From: Amycolatopsis eburnea
GTDB taxonomy: Bacteria; Actinomycetota; Actinomycetes; Mycobacteriales; Pseudonocardiaceae
NCBI RefSeq assembly: GCF_003937945.1
Contig: NZ_RSEC01000032.1
Span: 62,001-126,000, forward strand
Length of the DNA stretch: 64,000 nt
Direction of reading: 5' to 3'
Part shown: positions 23,814 through 32,946 of the stretch, piece after piece
Position numbering within the stretch: position 1 is the stretch's first letter
How the letters are laid out: the number at the start of each line of letters is the position of its first letter
Program-made: the position numbers and the translations under genes
Notes under the pieces: generated by a model
Databases searched by the model: none
What the model was told of the DNA's origin: nothing
Seen by the model: the letters and a program-made list of their open reading frames with translations, nothing else

Positions 23814-25412
23814 CTACGACGGCGGAGCGGGTTCCGGTGTCCCGGCTGGCGGGTCAGCACCGGCGTGCGGCCGCGCGGTGTCGAGCAGGTGGGCGCGGCG
23901 GGCACCGGCGAACGCGCCCGCGAGCGCCGTCGCGAAGGATCCGGCCTGGTCAGGGGCGACGTCACCGGCGTGCCAGTACACCCGCGGCGGGTGCGGGAGC
24001 GCGGCGAAGGCGGCGACCCACGGCGCCAGTTCGCCCAGAGCTGACGCGTACGGGAGGGCGCGCGAGAAGACGAGTTCGCGCTGGGGCTTGGTGAGGTCCT
24101 TGGGCTTGGCCGACGCCAGTGCTTCGGCGACGCCGAGCAGGCGCCGGGAGAGGTCGGTCCCCGCTCGCCGCCGCGCCGGCAGCGCGGCCGACGTCACCAC
24201 GGCGGCGACCCCGGCCAGGACGAGGATGACGCCGAGCTGGGCGTAGCCGACGGTCAGCGCGAGCAGCACGGTGAGGAACAGGCCGTAGAAGACGACGCGA
24301 ATCCCGGCTCGGCCGAGCCGCCGGGGCTTCCGCGCGACCCAGCCGCGGCGGACAGCGTCGGCATACAGGGCGTCGTCGACGTCGACGTGGCGGCGCCGCA
24401 GCCCGGCGACGGTCCCCGCGTCCTCGGCGGCCTCGAAGACGGCACGTTCGAAGGCGGTCAGGTGCTCGTCGGGCGGGTTGCGGCGGGTCAGCCGCCAGTC
24501 ACCGTCCTCGGCGCTCACCCACAGGTAGTTGCGGACGGCGAGGTCGAGCACGGTCGCGGCCAGGTCGGCGGGCCCGGCGCGGCCGTGCAGCAGGACGCCC
24601 ACGTGCCCCGGCAGCACCCCCTCCGGCGACTCGAACTCGCCCCCCTCCGTCGCTTTCACGTGAAAGCGACCACCTGGGGGCGGAGCTTTCACGTGAAAGC
24701 GACGCCGGGCGCGCCAGACCAGGGCGGCCGTCAGCAGGAGGAGCGCGGCGAAGGCGGTCCAGGCCCAGCCGACCGGGGCGGTGAGCACGAAGGCACCCGC
24801 GATGGTCGCGGCCGGGACCACGACGGCGTTGGCCGGCACGGTGCCCGCGGGCAGCTCGACGGTCGCCGCCATCCGCTGGCCCGCGGCGAGGTTCTGCTGG
24901 CTGAACCGGGTCAGCCCGGCGTGGTCGATCTGCGCGGCGCCGCACGGGAAGTCGGAGTCCGGCGGCCCGGCGAGGCAGTCGACGGCCGTCGGGATCTTCG
25001 GCGCGGCGAAGGAGGCGCGGAGGAACTTCAGCTCGGCGCTCCAGCCGCCGGCCAGCTCCCAGGTGACCCGGTCGCCGTCGACCGCACCGTCCACTGTGTA
25101 CCGGAGGATCGAGGTCCCGGAGGTGAGGTGGACGGTGAAGGCGTCCTTGTCCACGCTCGCCGTCCCGCTGCCTTCGAGGACGACGTCGCGCACTTGGTAG
25201 AGCCGGTCGCGGTGGTGCGGCGCGGCGACGCGCAGCGCGACCCGGCGGTCCATGGTGACGCCGTTGGGCACGGAGATCGCTTCGGCGACCGAAAGCGAGC
25301 CGTCGCGCTCGAGCTTGAGCTGGATCTCGGCGCTCTGCGGCAGCGTGGGCAGCGGCGGCTGGTCGACCGGCGCCGCGGCCAGGAGAAGCGCCAGCGCGGC
25401 CGCGGCGAGCAC
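23814..25412 (-). CDS. DUF2207 membrane protein carrying an in-frame palindrome insertion
   Basis: 532 residues from GTG 25412, 3 bp after the preceding paralogue's stop; no clear ribosome binding site, so probably coupled. N-terminal secretion helix (LAAAALALLLAAAPV), a beta-rich external domain to ~residue 230, a helix (WTAFAALLLLTAALVWRARR), then a cytoplasmic part with two further helices. VLDLAVRNYLWV, RRNPPDEHLTAFERAVFEAA and VFSRALPYASALGE align with the next gene. Just after the first internal helix it reads FHVKAPPPGGRFHVKA, encoded by two copies of GCTTTCACGTGAAAGC (24652-24667 and 24685-24700). The paralogue lacks this. Function of DUF2207 is unknown. Confidence 0.85.
   Translation of the reverse strand: MLAAAALALLLAAAPVDQPPLPTLPQSAEIQLKLERDGSLSVAEAISVPNGVTMDRRVALRVAAPHHRDRLYQVRDVVLEGSGTASVDKDAFTVHLTSGTSILRYTVDGAVDGDRVTWELAGGWSAELKFLRASFAAPKIPTAVDCLAGPPDSDFPCGAAQIDHAGLTRFSQQNLAAGQRMAATVELPAGTVPANAVVVPAATIAGAFVLTAPVGWAWTAFAALLLLTAALVWRARRRFHVKAPPPGGRFHVKATEGGEFESPEGVLPGHVGVLLHGRAGPADLAATVLDLAVRNYLWVSAEDGDWRLTRRNPPDEHLTAFERAVFEAAEDAGTVAGLRRRHVDVDDALYADAVRRGWVARKPRRLGRAGIRVVFYGLFLTVLLALTVGYAQLGVILVLAGVAAVVTSAALPARRRAGTDLSRRLLGVAEALASAKPKDLTKPQRELVFSRALPYASALGELAPWVAAFAALPHPPRVYWHAGDVAPDQAGSFATALAGAFAGARRAHLLDTARPHAGADPPAGTPEPAPPS
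24650..24702. repeat. pair of CACGTG palindromes inside a coding sequence
   Basis: TCGCTTTCACGTGAAAGCGA (24650-24669) and GCTTTCACGTGAAAGC (24685-24700), start-to-start distance 33 bp. The intervening 17 bp plus the copies keep the reading frame. The same 16-mer recurs at 43795-43810 between adnB and adnA together with the close variant at 43756-43771. Confidence 0.9.
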
Positions 25413-25414
25413 GG

Positions 25415-27142
25415 TCAGCGGGCAGCGCGGCCGGACGCGGTGAGCAGCCCGTCGAGCGCGGTCAGGAACGACGGGAAGCGCGCGCCGAACCGCCGCAGGT
25501 CGGGGTCGGCCTCCATACCGCCGTACCAGTACAGCCCGGCCGAACCGTCCGCCGCCGGGTTCAGCCCGGCGAACGCGCCGAGCCAGCGCTCGGTGTCGCC
25601 GAGCACCACGGCGTACGGCAGCGAACGGGAGAACACCAGCTCGCGGTCGGCGGGCGGGATGTCCTCGGCCTTGGCGGTGTGCAGGTAGTCGAGCAGGCCG
25701 CGGACCTGCCCGGCGAGCGCCCGCCCGCGCGCGGTGCGGGACGGCAGCAGCGCGGCCGCCGCGACGACGCCGAGCCCGGCCAGCGCGACGGCGACGCCGA
25801 GCAGCGCGTCCCCGACGGTGAAGGTGAGCACCGCGGTCGCGGCGAGCCCGAGTGCGAAGATCCCGGCACCGAGCCAGGTCAGCCGTCCACGCGCGGTGTC
25901 CGGGCGGCGGGAGAACCAGCGCTTGGTGACGACGTCGGTGTACATCGCGTCGCTGATCCGGCGCAGGTCGAGCCCGCCGCGGGCGCGCAGCTGCGACACC
26001 AGGACGGTGTCGGTGCCTTCGGGCAGCAGGGTTTCGCAGACGGCGCGCTCGAAGTCGTGGAGGTGCTCGTCCGGCGGGTTGCGGCGGGAGATCTGCCAAT
26101 CTTGTCCGTGCTGCCCGGGGATTTCCGCGAGCCACAGGTAGTTCCGGACGGCGAGGTCGACGACGGTGGCGCTGATGTCCACGACGTCGACGGTCTCGTC
26201 GACGACCGTGCCGACCTGCCCGGGCAGCACGCCGTCCGGACTGGCGAAGAAGACGCGGTCGCCGTCGCGGAGCAGGACCTCGACCGGGCCGGTGGCCGCG
26301 CGCAGCGCACCGGCGTCCTGCTTGCGGCGGCGCCACACGAAGACGCCGGCCGCGACGAGGAGGACGAGCAGGACGGCGAAGACGATGCCGGTCAGCGGGG
26401 TCAGCGCGAAGGCGTTGGCGAGCAGGCCGATGTCGGCGAACTTCGCTGTCGCCGGCGCGGTGTTCGCGGGCAGCCCGACGAGCAGGTCGACGCGGTCGCC
26501 CGGCCCGACGTCGTTCTGCTCGAGGCGCACGACCCCGGTGTGGTCGAGCTCGGCGAGGGTGCAGCGGCGGCTCGAGCCGACCGGGCCGGCGAAGCAGTCC
26601 ACCGGGGACAGTTCGGGCGACGGCGCGAGGAAGGACGCGGTGAGCTTGGCCAGCGGCGTGTCGAACCCGCTCGCGACCTGCCACCGCGCCTGCTGGCGGC
26701 CACCCTGGTCGGCGACGGCGCCGTCGACCAGGTAGGTGACGGTGCCGGCGCCCCCGGCGAAGGTGAGCACGAGCTGGTCACCGGTGAGCTGGCTGGTGGC
26801 GGCGCCTTCGGTCTTGACGTCGCGGACGGCGTAGACGCGGTCCTGGTCGTCACCGGCGGGCACGCGCAGCGGGACGCGCGAGGTGAGCTGCTGCCCGCCG
26901 GGGACGGTGACCTTTTCGGTGACCGAAAGGGAGCCGTCGCGGAGGACCTTGAGGGCGACGTCCGCGACCGGGCCGTCGGGTTGCTGGACGTTGCCGCCCC
27001 CGGTGAGCTGCTGCGGCTTCGGCACCAGGTCACTCGGCAGGTTGGGCAGGCTGGGCCCGGCGTTCTGCGCGGCCGCGGTCCCGGCCCCGAGCAGCCCGGC
27101 CACGACGACGATCGCGGCCGTGGCCCCCCATTTCATCGACAC
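25415..27142 (-). CDS. DUF2207 membrane protein, tandem paralogue
   Basis: 575 residues from GTG 27142 (ATG 27136 also possible). TAGGGT 8 nt upstream on the minus strand suggests a leaderless promoter. Signal peptide or anchor AAIVVVAGLLGAGTAAAQ, external beta-rich domain (residues ~50-245, DVALKVLRDGSLSVTEKVTV), helix TGIVFAVLLVLLVAAGVFVW, cytoplasmic region with ISATVVDLAVRNYLWLAEIP and ISRRNPPDEHLHDFERAVCE, two further helices and a C-terminal tail. Clearly homologous along its length to the next gene, so the pair arose by tandem duplication. Function unknown. Confidence 0.85.
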   Translation of the reverse strand: MSMKWGATAAIVVVAGLLGAGTAAAQNAGPSLPNLPSDLVPKPQQLTGGGNVQQPDGPVADVALKVLRDGSLSVTEKVTVPGGQQLTSRVPLRVPAGDDQDRVYAVRDVKTEGAATSQLTGDQLVLTFAGGAGTVTYLVDGAVADQGGRQQARWQVASGFDTPLAKLTASFLAPSPELSPVDCFAGPVGSSRRCTLAELDHTGVVRLEQNDVGPGDRVDLLVGLPANTAPATAKFADIGLLANAFALTPLTGIVFAVLLVLLVAAGVFVWRRRKQDAGALRAATGPVEVLLRDGDRVFFASPDGVLPGQVGTVVDETVDVVDISATVVDLAVRNYLWLAEIPGQHGQDWQISRRNPPDEHLHDFERAVCETLLPEGTDTVLVSQLRARGGLDLRRISDAMYTDVVTKRWFSRRPDTARGRLTWLGAGIFALGLAATAVLTFTVGDALLGVAVALAGLGVVAAAALLPSRTARGRALAGQVRGLLDYLHTAKAEDIPPADRELVFSRSLPYAVVLGDTERWLGAFAGLNPAADGSAGLYWYGGMEADPDLRRFGARFPSFLTALDGLLTASGRAAR

Positions 27143-27246
27143 AGCACCACACCCTAGAGCACTCGATCTATGCTGACGCCCGGAACGGCGAGATCACCGC
27201 AGGTACGCCGCTTCCGACGGGGAAAAAGCTTGGGGGGTTCCACTCG

Positions 27247-28800
27247 ATGACGCACGGCCCGCAGGGTCCTGGTCCGCATGACCCGCGCCGCCCGCCGCCG
27301 GGGGCCCGCCCGTTGCCGCCACCGGCCGCGCGGCCGTTGCCGGGTGCGGGCGGGACGCCTGGGCAGCCGGGGCCTGGTGGGGTACCCGGACAGGGGCCGG
27401 CCGGCGCGCCGGGCCACCCGCAGCAACGCCCCGGCGCACCTGGGCACGGCCCCGGCGCTGGCGCGCAGGGCCCAGCCGGCGCTCCGGGCCACCCCCAGCA
27501 GCACCCCGGCACACCCACGCACGGCCCGGGCTCCACCGGGCAAACGCCGATCGGCGCACCCGGCCCACAGCAAGGCCCCGGCGGAATGCCCCCGCGCTAC
27601 CCCATGGGACGCCCGCCGCAAAGCACCGCGCCGTACGGCCCGCCGACCGGCCCCAGCCCCGTCCCGCCCTTCGGCCACCCCGCCCCACCACCGGCGCGAA
27701 GCCCGCTCCCGCCGCCCGCCGCCGCGCCCGCTGCCTTCGTGCCCGGTTACGCCGCGCCTCCGCCCTACGCTCCCTACGGCACCCGCTTCGGCCCGTACCC
27801 CGCCAAGAAGTCCAACACCGGCGTCATCGTCGCGGTGGCGATCTTCGCCATCGTCGCCGTCGCCGGGGGGCTGGTCGCGGCCGTCGCGCTGATCGGGGGC
27901 GGGAAGTCGCGGCACGTCGCCGACGCCGGGTACTCCAGCACCTACCCGACCAGCACCGAAGAAACCACCGAGACGACCGAGAGCACCACGTCGTCGACGA
28001 CCACCACCGAAGAAACGACCCGCACCTCCGCGCACGAGACGCCGACGTCGCAGCCACCGTCCGGGCCGCGTTCGGTGGCCGCCACCGGGAACAACCCGCT
28101 GTTCGGCAGCCCGGACTACGGCCTGCAGAACATCTCGTGCTCGCTGAGCCGCTGGGGAACCGACCAGAACAGCGCCACGAAGTTCTTCCAGTCCGGCATC
28201 ACCTGCCTGGACGCGATGTGGTCGCGCATGCTCGGCGCCGTCGACCTGCCGTTCGAGACGCCGAACCTGTCGGTGCCGCGGTCGCTGTCCGAATCGTCGA
28301 CGCCGTGCGGCAGCGGGGGCACGACGACCGGGGTCACGCCGTTCTACTGCCCGAGCAACAACACGATCTACATGCCGATGGACCGCATCGAGATCGACGT
28401 CTGGGGCAACCACCCCGGCCCGTACCTGTCGATCCTGGCCCACGAATACGGCCACCACGTGCAGAACATGGCCGGCATTTCGGAGGCCTACGGCAACCAG
28501 CGCTACGACGCCGGCGCCGACTCGGCGGCGGGCCTCGAGCTGTCACGGCGGATGGAACTGGAAGCCCAGTGCTTCTCCGGCATGTTCCTCGGCTCGGCCT
28601 CGGTCTCCGGCGGCTCGGTCGACAAGAACATCTACAACGAGGCCTGGAACGCCCAGGACCGCGGCGACGACTACGCCCGCAACGGCAAGCGCGACCACGG
28701 CAGCGCCAAGCACAACATCTCCTGGTGGCAGCACGGCGCGACGACCAACCGCAACCAGCAGTGCAACACGTGGCTCGCGTCCTCGGGAGACGTCTCCTAG
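27247..28800 (+). CDS. membrane-anchored neutral zinc metallopeptidase (HEYGH)
   Basis: 517 residues from ATG 27247, with GGGGGGTT 7 nt upstream. Domains: cytoplasmic Pro/Gly-rich tail (1-185) containing two copies of a 25-residue unit (GPAGAPGHPQQ...HGPG, about residues 50-70 and 75-95); single helix 191-217; Thr/Ser/Glu-rich linker (~228-270); extracellular peptidase domain (~280-517). Zinc motif HEYGHH at 399-404 and MELEAQCFSGMFLG (third ligand Glu) match the putative neutral zinc metallopeptidase family (PF04228, YpfJ/KPN_02809). Substrate unknown. A TATGCT -10 box (27171-27176) resembles that of the paralogue at 37007. Confidence 0.9.
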   Translation: MTHGPQGPGPHDPRRPPPGARPLPPPAARPLPGAGGTPGQPGPGGVPGQGPAGAPGHPQQRPGAPGHGPGAGAQGPAGAPGHPQQHPGTPTHGPGSTGQTPIGAPGPQQGPGGMPPRYPMGRPPQSTAPYGPPTGPSPVPPFGHPAPPPARSPLPPPAAAPAAFVPGYAAPPPYAPYGTRFGPYPAKKSNTGVIVAVAIFAIVAVAGGLVAAVALIGGGKSRHVADAGYSSTYPTSTEETTETTESTTSSTTTTEETTRTSAHETPTSQPPSGPRSVAATGNNPLFGSPDYGLQNISCSLSRWGTDQNSATKFFQSGITCLDAMWSRMLGAVDLPFETPNLSVPRSLSESSTPCGSGGTTTGVTPFYCPSNNTIYMPMDRIEIDVWGNHPGPYLSILAHEYGHHVQNMAGISEAYGNQRYDAGADSAAGLELSRRMELEAQCFSGMFLGSASVSGGSVDKNIYNEAWNAQDRGDDYARNGKRDHGSAKHNISWWQHGATTNRNQQCNTWLASSGDVS

Positions 28801-28812
28801 CCCGGCGGGTCA

Positions 28813-28899
28813 AGCGCCCCAATGTGGCGTTCGGTGCGTCAGACGCACCGAACGCCACATTGGGTGCGTCTGACGCAACCAACGCCACATTGGGGCGCT
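28813..28899. repeat. family A gene-end palindrome, copy 1
   Basis: Outer arms 28813-28831 and 28881-28899 are perfectly complementary (19 bp). Nested inside are a palindrome 28818-28864 and the core GCGTCAGACGC (28836-28846) with its reverse complement at 28866-28876. The element fills the gap between the convergent metallopeptidase and RDD genes, 12 and 11 bp from their stops. Relatives: 48358-48442 and 51795-51887. Confidence 0.9.
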
Positions 28900-28910
28900 C
28901 GGGTCGGGGC

Positions 28911-29816
28911 TCAGCTCGGCGGGGTGAACGGGTTGCCGGACGGCGGTGTCGGCGGCTCCGCGGGAGCCGGCGAAGGCGCTACCCGGTGCGGCTGGTCCGG
29001 GGACGGCGCCCCGAAGCCCTGACCCCGCGCCGCCTGGACGCGGGCCGTGTACGCCTGGACCGCTCGCGCGTGGTCGCGGTTGCGGCGCTCGGCCAGCACC
29101 GCCGCCAGGAACGCCCACGCCGGCACCCCGGGCGGCACCGGCGTGCCCAATGCGTCGCTCACCTGCCGCGCGAGGCCCCAGCCCAGTGCCTCCGCCGCCT
29201 CCGGGCGCAGCTGGGCGAAGCGGGTCAGGAACTGGCGGCTCGCCAGCGCGAGGTCGTCCGGGAGCCGGGTCAGGTCGAGGTGGGCGGCCCAGCCTTCGAG
29301 GCCGTACGGCATCGCGATGGCCGGGTGGCCTGCCGTCTCCGGGACGCGCTCGCGGACCACCAGCGTGCCGGCCAGGAAGTCGCCGACCCGGCGGCCGTCG
29401 GACGAGCACAGCGACACGATCACCGCGACCGCGCCGAACAGGCCGAGCGTCCAGAAGTCGACGACGAAGCCGGCGAGCCCGCGGACCAGGGCGTGCCGGA
29501 AGCGGATCGGGCCGCCGTCGACGCGGACCACGCGCAGGCCCACCGCCATCTTGCCGAGCGAGCGGCCGCGGGTGAGCGTCTCGGACAACACCGGGTAGCC
29601 GACCAGGATCAGCACCACGCACACCAGGATCAGCGTCAGCGCGAGTGCTTCGTCCTCGCCCGGCACCGTCAGCGTGAGCACGATGAACGCGACCAGCAGC
29701 AGCGCGAACTGCAGGAGGACGTCGAGGGCCATCGCCAGCGCCCGGCTGGCGAGCTTGGCGACGCGCAGGTCCAGGACGACGGCTTCGCCGGTGACCAGCT
29801 CCGATTCCTCGTGCAC
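28911..29816 (-). CDS. RDD-family membrane protein
   Basis: 301 residues from GTG 29816, placed by the TACCCT box 7 nt upstream (leaderless). RDD domain (about 15-150): KLASRALAMALDVLLQFALL, TRGRSLGKMAVGLRVVRVDG and IRFRHALVRGLAGFVVDFW, with the Arg and Asp-Asp hallmark positions spread over the helices. Then a soluble tail of ~150 residues ending in a Pro-rich stretch. Same partner set (SpoIIM-like, DUF58, MoxR) as mycobacterial Rv3692-Rv3695. Some RDD proteins are Na+/H+ antiporters; role here unknown. Confidence 0.9.
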   Translation of the reverse strand: MHEESELVTGEAVVLDLRVAKLASRALAMALDVLLQFALLLVAFIVLTLTVPGEDEALALTLILVCVVLILVGYPVLSETLTRGRSLGKMAVGLRVVRVDGGPIRFRHALVRGLAGFVVDFWTLGLFGAVAVIVSLCSSDGRRVGDFLAGTLVVRERVPETAGHPAIAMPYGLEGWAAHLDLTRLPDDLALASRQFLTRFAQLRPEAAEALGWGLARQVSDALGTPVPPGVPAWAFLAAVLAERRNRDHARAVQAYTARVQAARGQGFGAPSPDQPHRVAPSPAPAEPPTPPSGNPFTPPS

Positions 29817-29823
29817 GCGGCCC

Positions 29824-29849
29824 AGGGTATCGACGGATAGGGTGACGTC
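29824..29849. promoter_or_regulatory. divergent leaderless promoters for RDD and SpoIIM-like genes
   Basis: Minus strand: TACCCT (complement of 29824-29829), 7 nt before the GTG at 29816. Plus strand: TAGGGT at 29838-29843, 6 nt before the GTG at 29850. Two back-to-back -10 boxes within 20 bp imply that the two genes are read divergently from overlapping promoters and may compete for polymerase. Confidence 0.6.
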
Positions 29850-30857
29850 GTGGATGTGGACGTCTTCGTCGCGGCGCACGCGGCGGAGTGGAACCGGCTC
29901 GGCGAGCTGACCCGCCGCGGCGGCAAGCTGACCGGCGCCGAGGCCGACGAGCTGGTGACGCTCTACCAGCGGACGGCGACGCACCTGTCGATCGTCCGCT
30001 CGGTCGCGCCGGACCCGGCCCTGCTCGGCAGGCTGTCGGAGCTGGTGGCGCGCGGCCGGTCGGCGATCTCGGGGTCGCACAACCCGGCGTGGCGCGAGGT
30101 CGCGCTGTTCTTCACGCGCCGCTTCCCGGCCGCGGTGTACCTGTCGCGGCGCTGGTGGATCCCGGCCGCGCTGGTGTCGATCGCGGTGATGGCGGTGATC
30201 GCCGTGTGGGTGGCGGGCGACCCGCACGTGCGCGCGTCGATGGCCACCCCGGACGAGCTGCGCGAGCTGACCAAGCCCGGCGGCGAAGCGGAAAGCTACT
30301 ACTCGACCGGCCCGGCGGGGTCGTTCGCGGCGCGCGTCTGGACGAACAACGCGCTGGTGGCGGCGAATTCGCTGTTCCTGGGCATCGCGCTCGGCATCCC
30401 GGTGATCGGCGGGCTCTGGCTGAACTCGCTGAACGCGGGCGTGATCATCGGCGCGATGAGCGCGGCGGGCCGCGGCGACGTGATGATCGGCCTCCTGCTC
30501 CCCCACGGCCTTCTCGAACTGACGGCGGTCTTCGTCGCGGCGGGCACCGGCCTCAAACTCGGCTGGACGGTGATCGACCCCGGCCGCCGTTCGCGGTCCG
30601 CGGCGCTGGCCGAACAGGGCCGGTCGGTGGTGGTGATCGCGCTCGGGCTGGCGTGCGTGCTGCTGGTGACCGGGATCATCGAGGCGTTCGTGACGCCGTC
30701 GGGCTGGCCGACCTGGATCCGGGTGGGGATCGGCGTCCTCGCCGAAGTCGCTTTCCTCGTCTACGTTTTCACGCTCGGCAGGCGGGCGGCGAAGGACGGC
30801 GAAGTGGGCGATCTGGACGCGCGGGACACCGGGGACGCGCTGCCCGAGTCAGCATAG
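29850..30857 (+). CDS. SpoIIM/DUF95-family membrane protein
   Basis: 335 residues from GTG 29850. Soluble N-terminal helical region (residues 1-100: AAEWNRLGELTRRGGKL...) then about six helices, with NALVAANSLFLGIALGIPVI and the signature GLLLPHGLLELTAVFVAAGTG. Corresponds to the DUF95 gene of the actinobacterial MoxR-DUF58 cluster (Rv3694c). Despite the name, these organisms need not form endospores; the function is unknown. The last 9 bp overlap the convergent lectin gene. Confidence 0.9.
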   Translation: MDVDVFVAAHAAEWNRLGELTRRGGKLTGAEADELVTLYQRTATHLSIVRSVAPDPALLGRLSELVARGRSAISGSHNPAWREVALFFTRRFPAAVYLSRRWWIPAALVSIAVMAVIAVWVAGDPHVRASMATPDELRELTKPGGEAESYYSTGPAGSFAARVWTNNALVAANSLFLGIALGIPVIGGLWLNSLNAGVIIGAMSAAGRGDVMIGLLLPHGLLELTAVFVAAGTGLKLGWTVIDPGRRSRSAALAEQGRSVVVIALGLACVLLVTGIIEAFVTPSGWPTWIRVGIGVLAEVAFLVYVFTLGRRAAKDGEVGDLDARDTGDALPESA

Positions 30858-31604
30858 GCACGACCCCTCGAAGGCGATCGACGAACCGTCCTCCAGCCCC
30901 GCCGACCCGACGAACCGCGCCTCGAACTCGCCCACCTCGGTCAGCACCAGCTTGGGACTCGACGCCGACCCGTCCGCCCCCGTCTTCACCGTCACCGTCT
31001 CCCCGCCGCCTTCGAACACCAACGCGCTCTTCGGCCGGGCGGCCCGCACGAAGAACGTCACCGGGACGTCCGCCGCGGGCTGGCCGTTCTCGCCGATCAC
31101 CCGGACCACGAACGGCGCGCCCGGGTCCTTCGACGCCAGCCGCTGGCCGTTGCCCGACAGGATCGCCAGCGTCCGGCCGCCCGCCGCCCACGTGTTCGCG
31201 ATGCCCGTCAGGGAACAGACTTCCTGGTACAGCCGGGCTCCCACCGACGCGCTCTCCGCCGTGAGGCAGCGCGCGGTCGCCACGTTCGCGATCTCCACCA
31301 GGCCCGGCAGCCCCGCGATCCGCCGCCACGCCTGGTGCTTGTCCGCCGCGTCGCACGCCGCGACCTTCACCGCCACCCCGTCGACCGGGCTGACCGCCGT
31401 CAGGCACTGTCCACTTGAGACATTCGTGAAGTGCTGCGACGCGTAAGTCCACTGAGCACCCGGGTCCGCAGCGTCCGCCAGCACCGGCTGACCGGAAACC
31501 ACCGCGAGCGACAGCTTGCCCCCACCGTCGGCCAGGTACACCGGAGCACCGTCGGACACCGGCGCCGAAGCGATCGCCAGTGCCACCGCCATGAGCTTGA
31601 ACAT
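30849..31604 (-). CDS. secreted ricin-type beta-trefoil lectin with C-terminal Ig-like domain
   Basis: 251 residues from ATG 31604 with a short signal peptide (MFKLMAVALAIASAPVSDG). Residues ~20-150 form a ricin-type repeat region: SSGQCLTAVSPVDGVAVKVA, DKHQAWRR (QxW signature) and ATARCLTAESASVG. Residues ~155-250 look like a bacterial Ig-like (Big_1-like) strand domain: FVVRVIGENGQPAADVPVTF...SASSPKLVLTEVGEFEA. Would bind carbohydrate outside the cell. Inserted between the SpoIIM-like and DUF58 genes, where mycobacteria have no such gene. No enzyme domain. Confidence 0.75.
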   Translation of the reverse strand: MFKLMAVALAIASAPVSDGAPVYLADGGGKLSLAVVSGQPVLADAADPGAQWTYASQHFTNVSSGQCLTAVSPVDGVAVKVAACDAADKHQAWRRIAGLPGLVEIANVATARCLTAESASVGARLYQEVCSLTGIANTWAAGGRTLAILSGNGQRLASKDPGAPFVVRVIGENGQPAADVPVTFFVRAARPKSALVFEGGGETVTVKTGADGSASSPKLVLTEVGEFEARFVGSAGLEDGSSIAFEGSCLC

Positions 31605-31652
31605 CCTTCGGGCTTAACAGGCCGCACGGGCGTTCACCACCGCAGCCACCCG

Positions 31653-32945
31653 TTAGAGCCGCCCGGCCGCCTTCAAGGCCAGGTAGCGGTCCGCCAGCGC
31701 CGGGGCCAGCTCCTCCGGGACCGCGTCCACCACACTCACCCCGTGCCGCCCCAGCCGCTCGGTCACGCGGTGGCGCTCGGCCAGCGTCCGCGACGCCGCC
31801 GCCGCGTCGTACACGGCTTCCGCGTCGCCGCGGCCGGCCAGCATCTCCGCCACCCTCGGGTCCGCCACCGACGCCACGATCAGCTCGTGCCGCGCGGTCA
31901 GCGAGCTCAACACCGGGAACAGCCCCTCCTCCAGCGGCGCCGCGTCGAGGCCGGTCAGCAGGACGACCAGCGCCCGCCGCCGGGTCCGCTGCAGCACTTC
32001 CGCGACCATCCCCCGCGCGTCCGTCTCGACCAGCGACGGCTCCAGCGGCGCCATCGCGTTCACCAGCGACGTCAGCAGCGCGGGCCCGGACGAACCCTGC
32101 ACGGCCGCCCGCAGCCGCCGGTCGTACGCCAGGAGGTCGACGCGGTCGCCGGCCCGGGAAGCCAGCGCCGCCAGCAGCAACGCCGCGTCCATCGCCGCGT
32201 CCAGGCGGGGCGCGTCGCCCACCCGGCCGGCCGAGACGCGGCCGGTGTCGAGCACCAGCACCACGTGCCGGTCGCGCTCGGGACGCCACGTGCGGACCAT
32301 GACGTCCGCGGCCCGCGCGGTCGCCCGCCAGTCGATCGAGCGGACGTCGTCGCCGATCACGTACTCGCGCAGCGAGTCGAATTCCGTGCCCTGGCCCCGG
32401 ATCAGCACCGCGTTGCGGCCGTCGAGCTGCTGCAACCGCGCCAGCCGCGACGGCAGGTGCTTGCGGCTGTGGAACGGCGGCAGCACGCGGACCGTCCACG
32501 GCACCTCGTGCGACCCCTGCCGCGCGGCCAGGCCCAGCGGCCCCACCGACCGGACCGTCACCCGCGCCGCCGTCCGGTCGCCGCGGCGCGACGGCCGCAG
32601 CGCGGTCACGAAAGCCCGTCGTTCCCCCGGCGGCACCTTCACCGCGTGCCGGTCCGAGGCGCCCGCCGACGGGGGCCACGCGTCGCGCAGCGCACCCCGC
32701 ACGGCCCGCCCGCCGGGGTTGCCGACCAGCAGCGTCACCTCGCATGGTTCGCCGAGCCGGACCGAAGTGTCGCCGGAGCGCGAGAACGTCAGCGCCCGCA
32801 CGCTGCCCGCCAGCACCAGGTCGGCGACGACCAGCACCAGCAGCACCCCGCCGACCGCCAGCAGCCCGGCGTCCGACGGCGCCAGCAGCCCGACCACCAG
32901 CGCGCCGAAGAGCGCGAGCAGCCCGAGCCTCCCGGTGACGGCCAT
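31653..32945 (-). CDS. DUF58 domain protein
   Basis: 430 residues from ATG 32945, one base after the MoxR stop. Two N-terminal helices (LLALFGALVVGLLAP, AVGGVLLVLVVADLVL) and a soluble region with the DUF58 signature IRGQGTEFDSLREYVIGDDV-RSIDWRATAR, followed by a von Willebrand A-like fold with VVLVLDTGR. DUF58 proteins are obligate partners of MoxR ATPases (Rv3693 equivalent), thought to act in assembly or activation of envelope proteins. Confidence 0.9.
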   Translation of the reverse strand: MAVTGRLGLLALFGALVVGLLAPSDAGLLAVGGVLLVLVVADLVLAGSVRALTFSRSGDTSVRLGEPCEVTLLVGNPGGRAVRGALRDAWPPSAGASDRHAVKVPPGERRAFVTALRPSRRGDRTAARVTVRSVGPLGLAARQGSHEVPWTVRVLPPFHSRKHLPSRLARLQQLDGRNAVLIRGQGTEFDSLREYVIGDDVRSIDWRATARAADVMVRTWRPERDRHVVLVLDTGRVSAGRVGDAPRLDAAMDAALLLAALASRAGDRVDLLAYDRRLRAAVQGSSGPALLTSLVNAMAPLEPSLVETDARGMVAEVLQRTRRRALVVLLTGLDAAPLEEGLFPVLSSLTARHELIVASVADPRVAEMLAGRGDAEAVYDAAAASRTLAERHRVTERLGRHGVSVVDAVPEELAPALADRYLALKAAGRL

Positions 32946-32946
32946 G

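Noticed and set aside
28813..28899. Peptide repeats (NVAFGASDAPNATLG-like) encoded by the family A elements
   Set aside because: The frames are open only by composition; the elements lie after stop codons, are palindromic and show pairing-preserving rather than codon-preserving changes.
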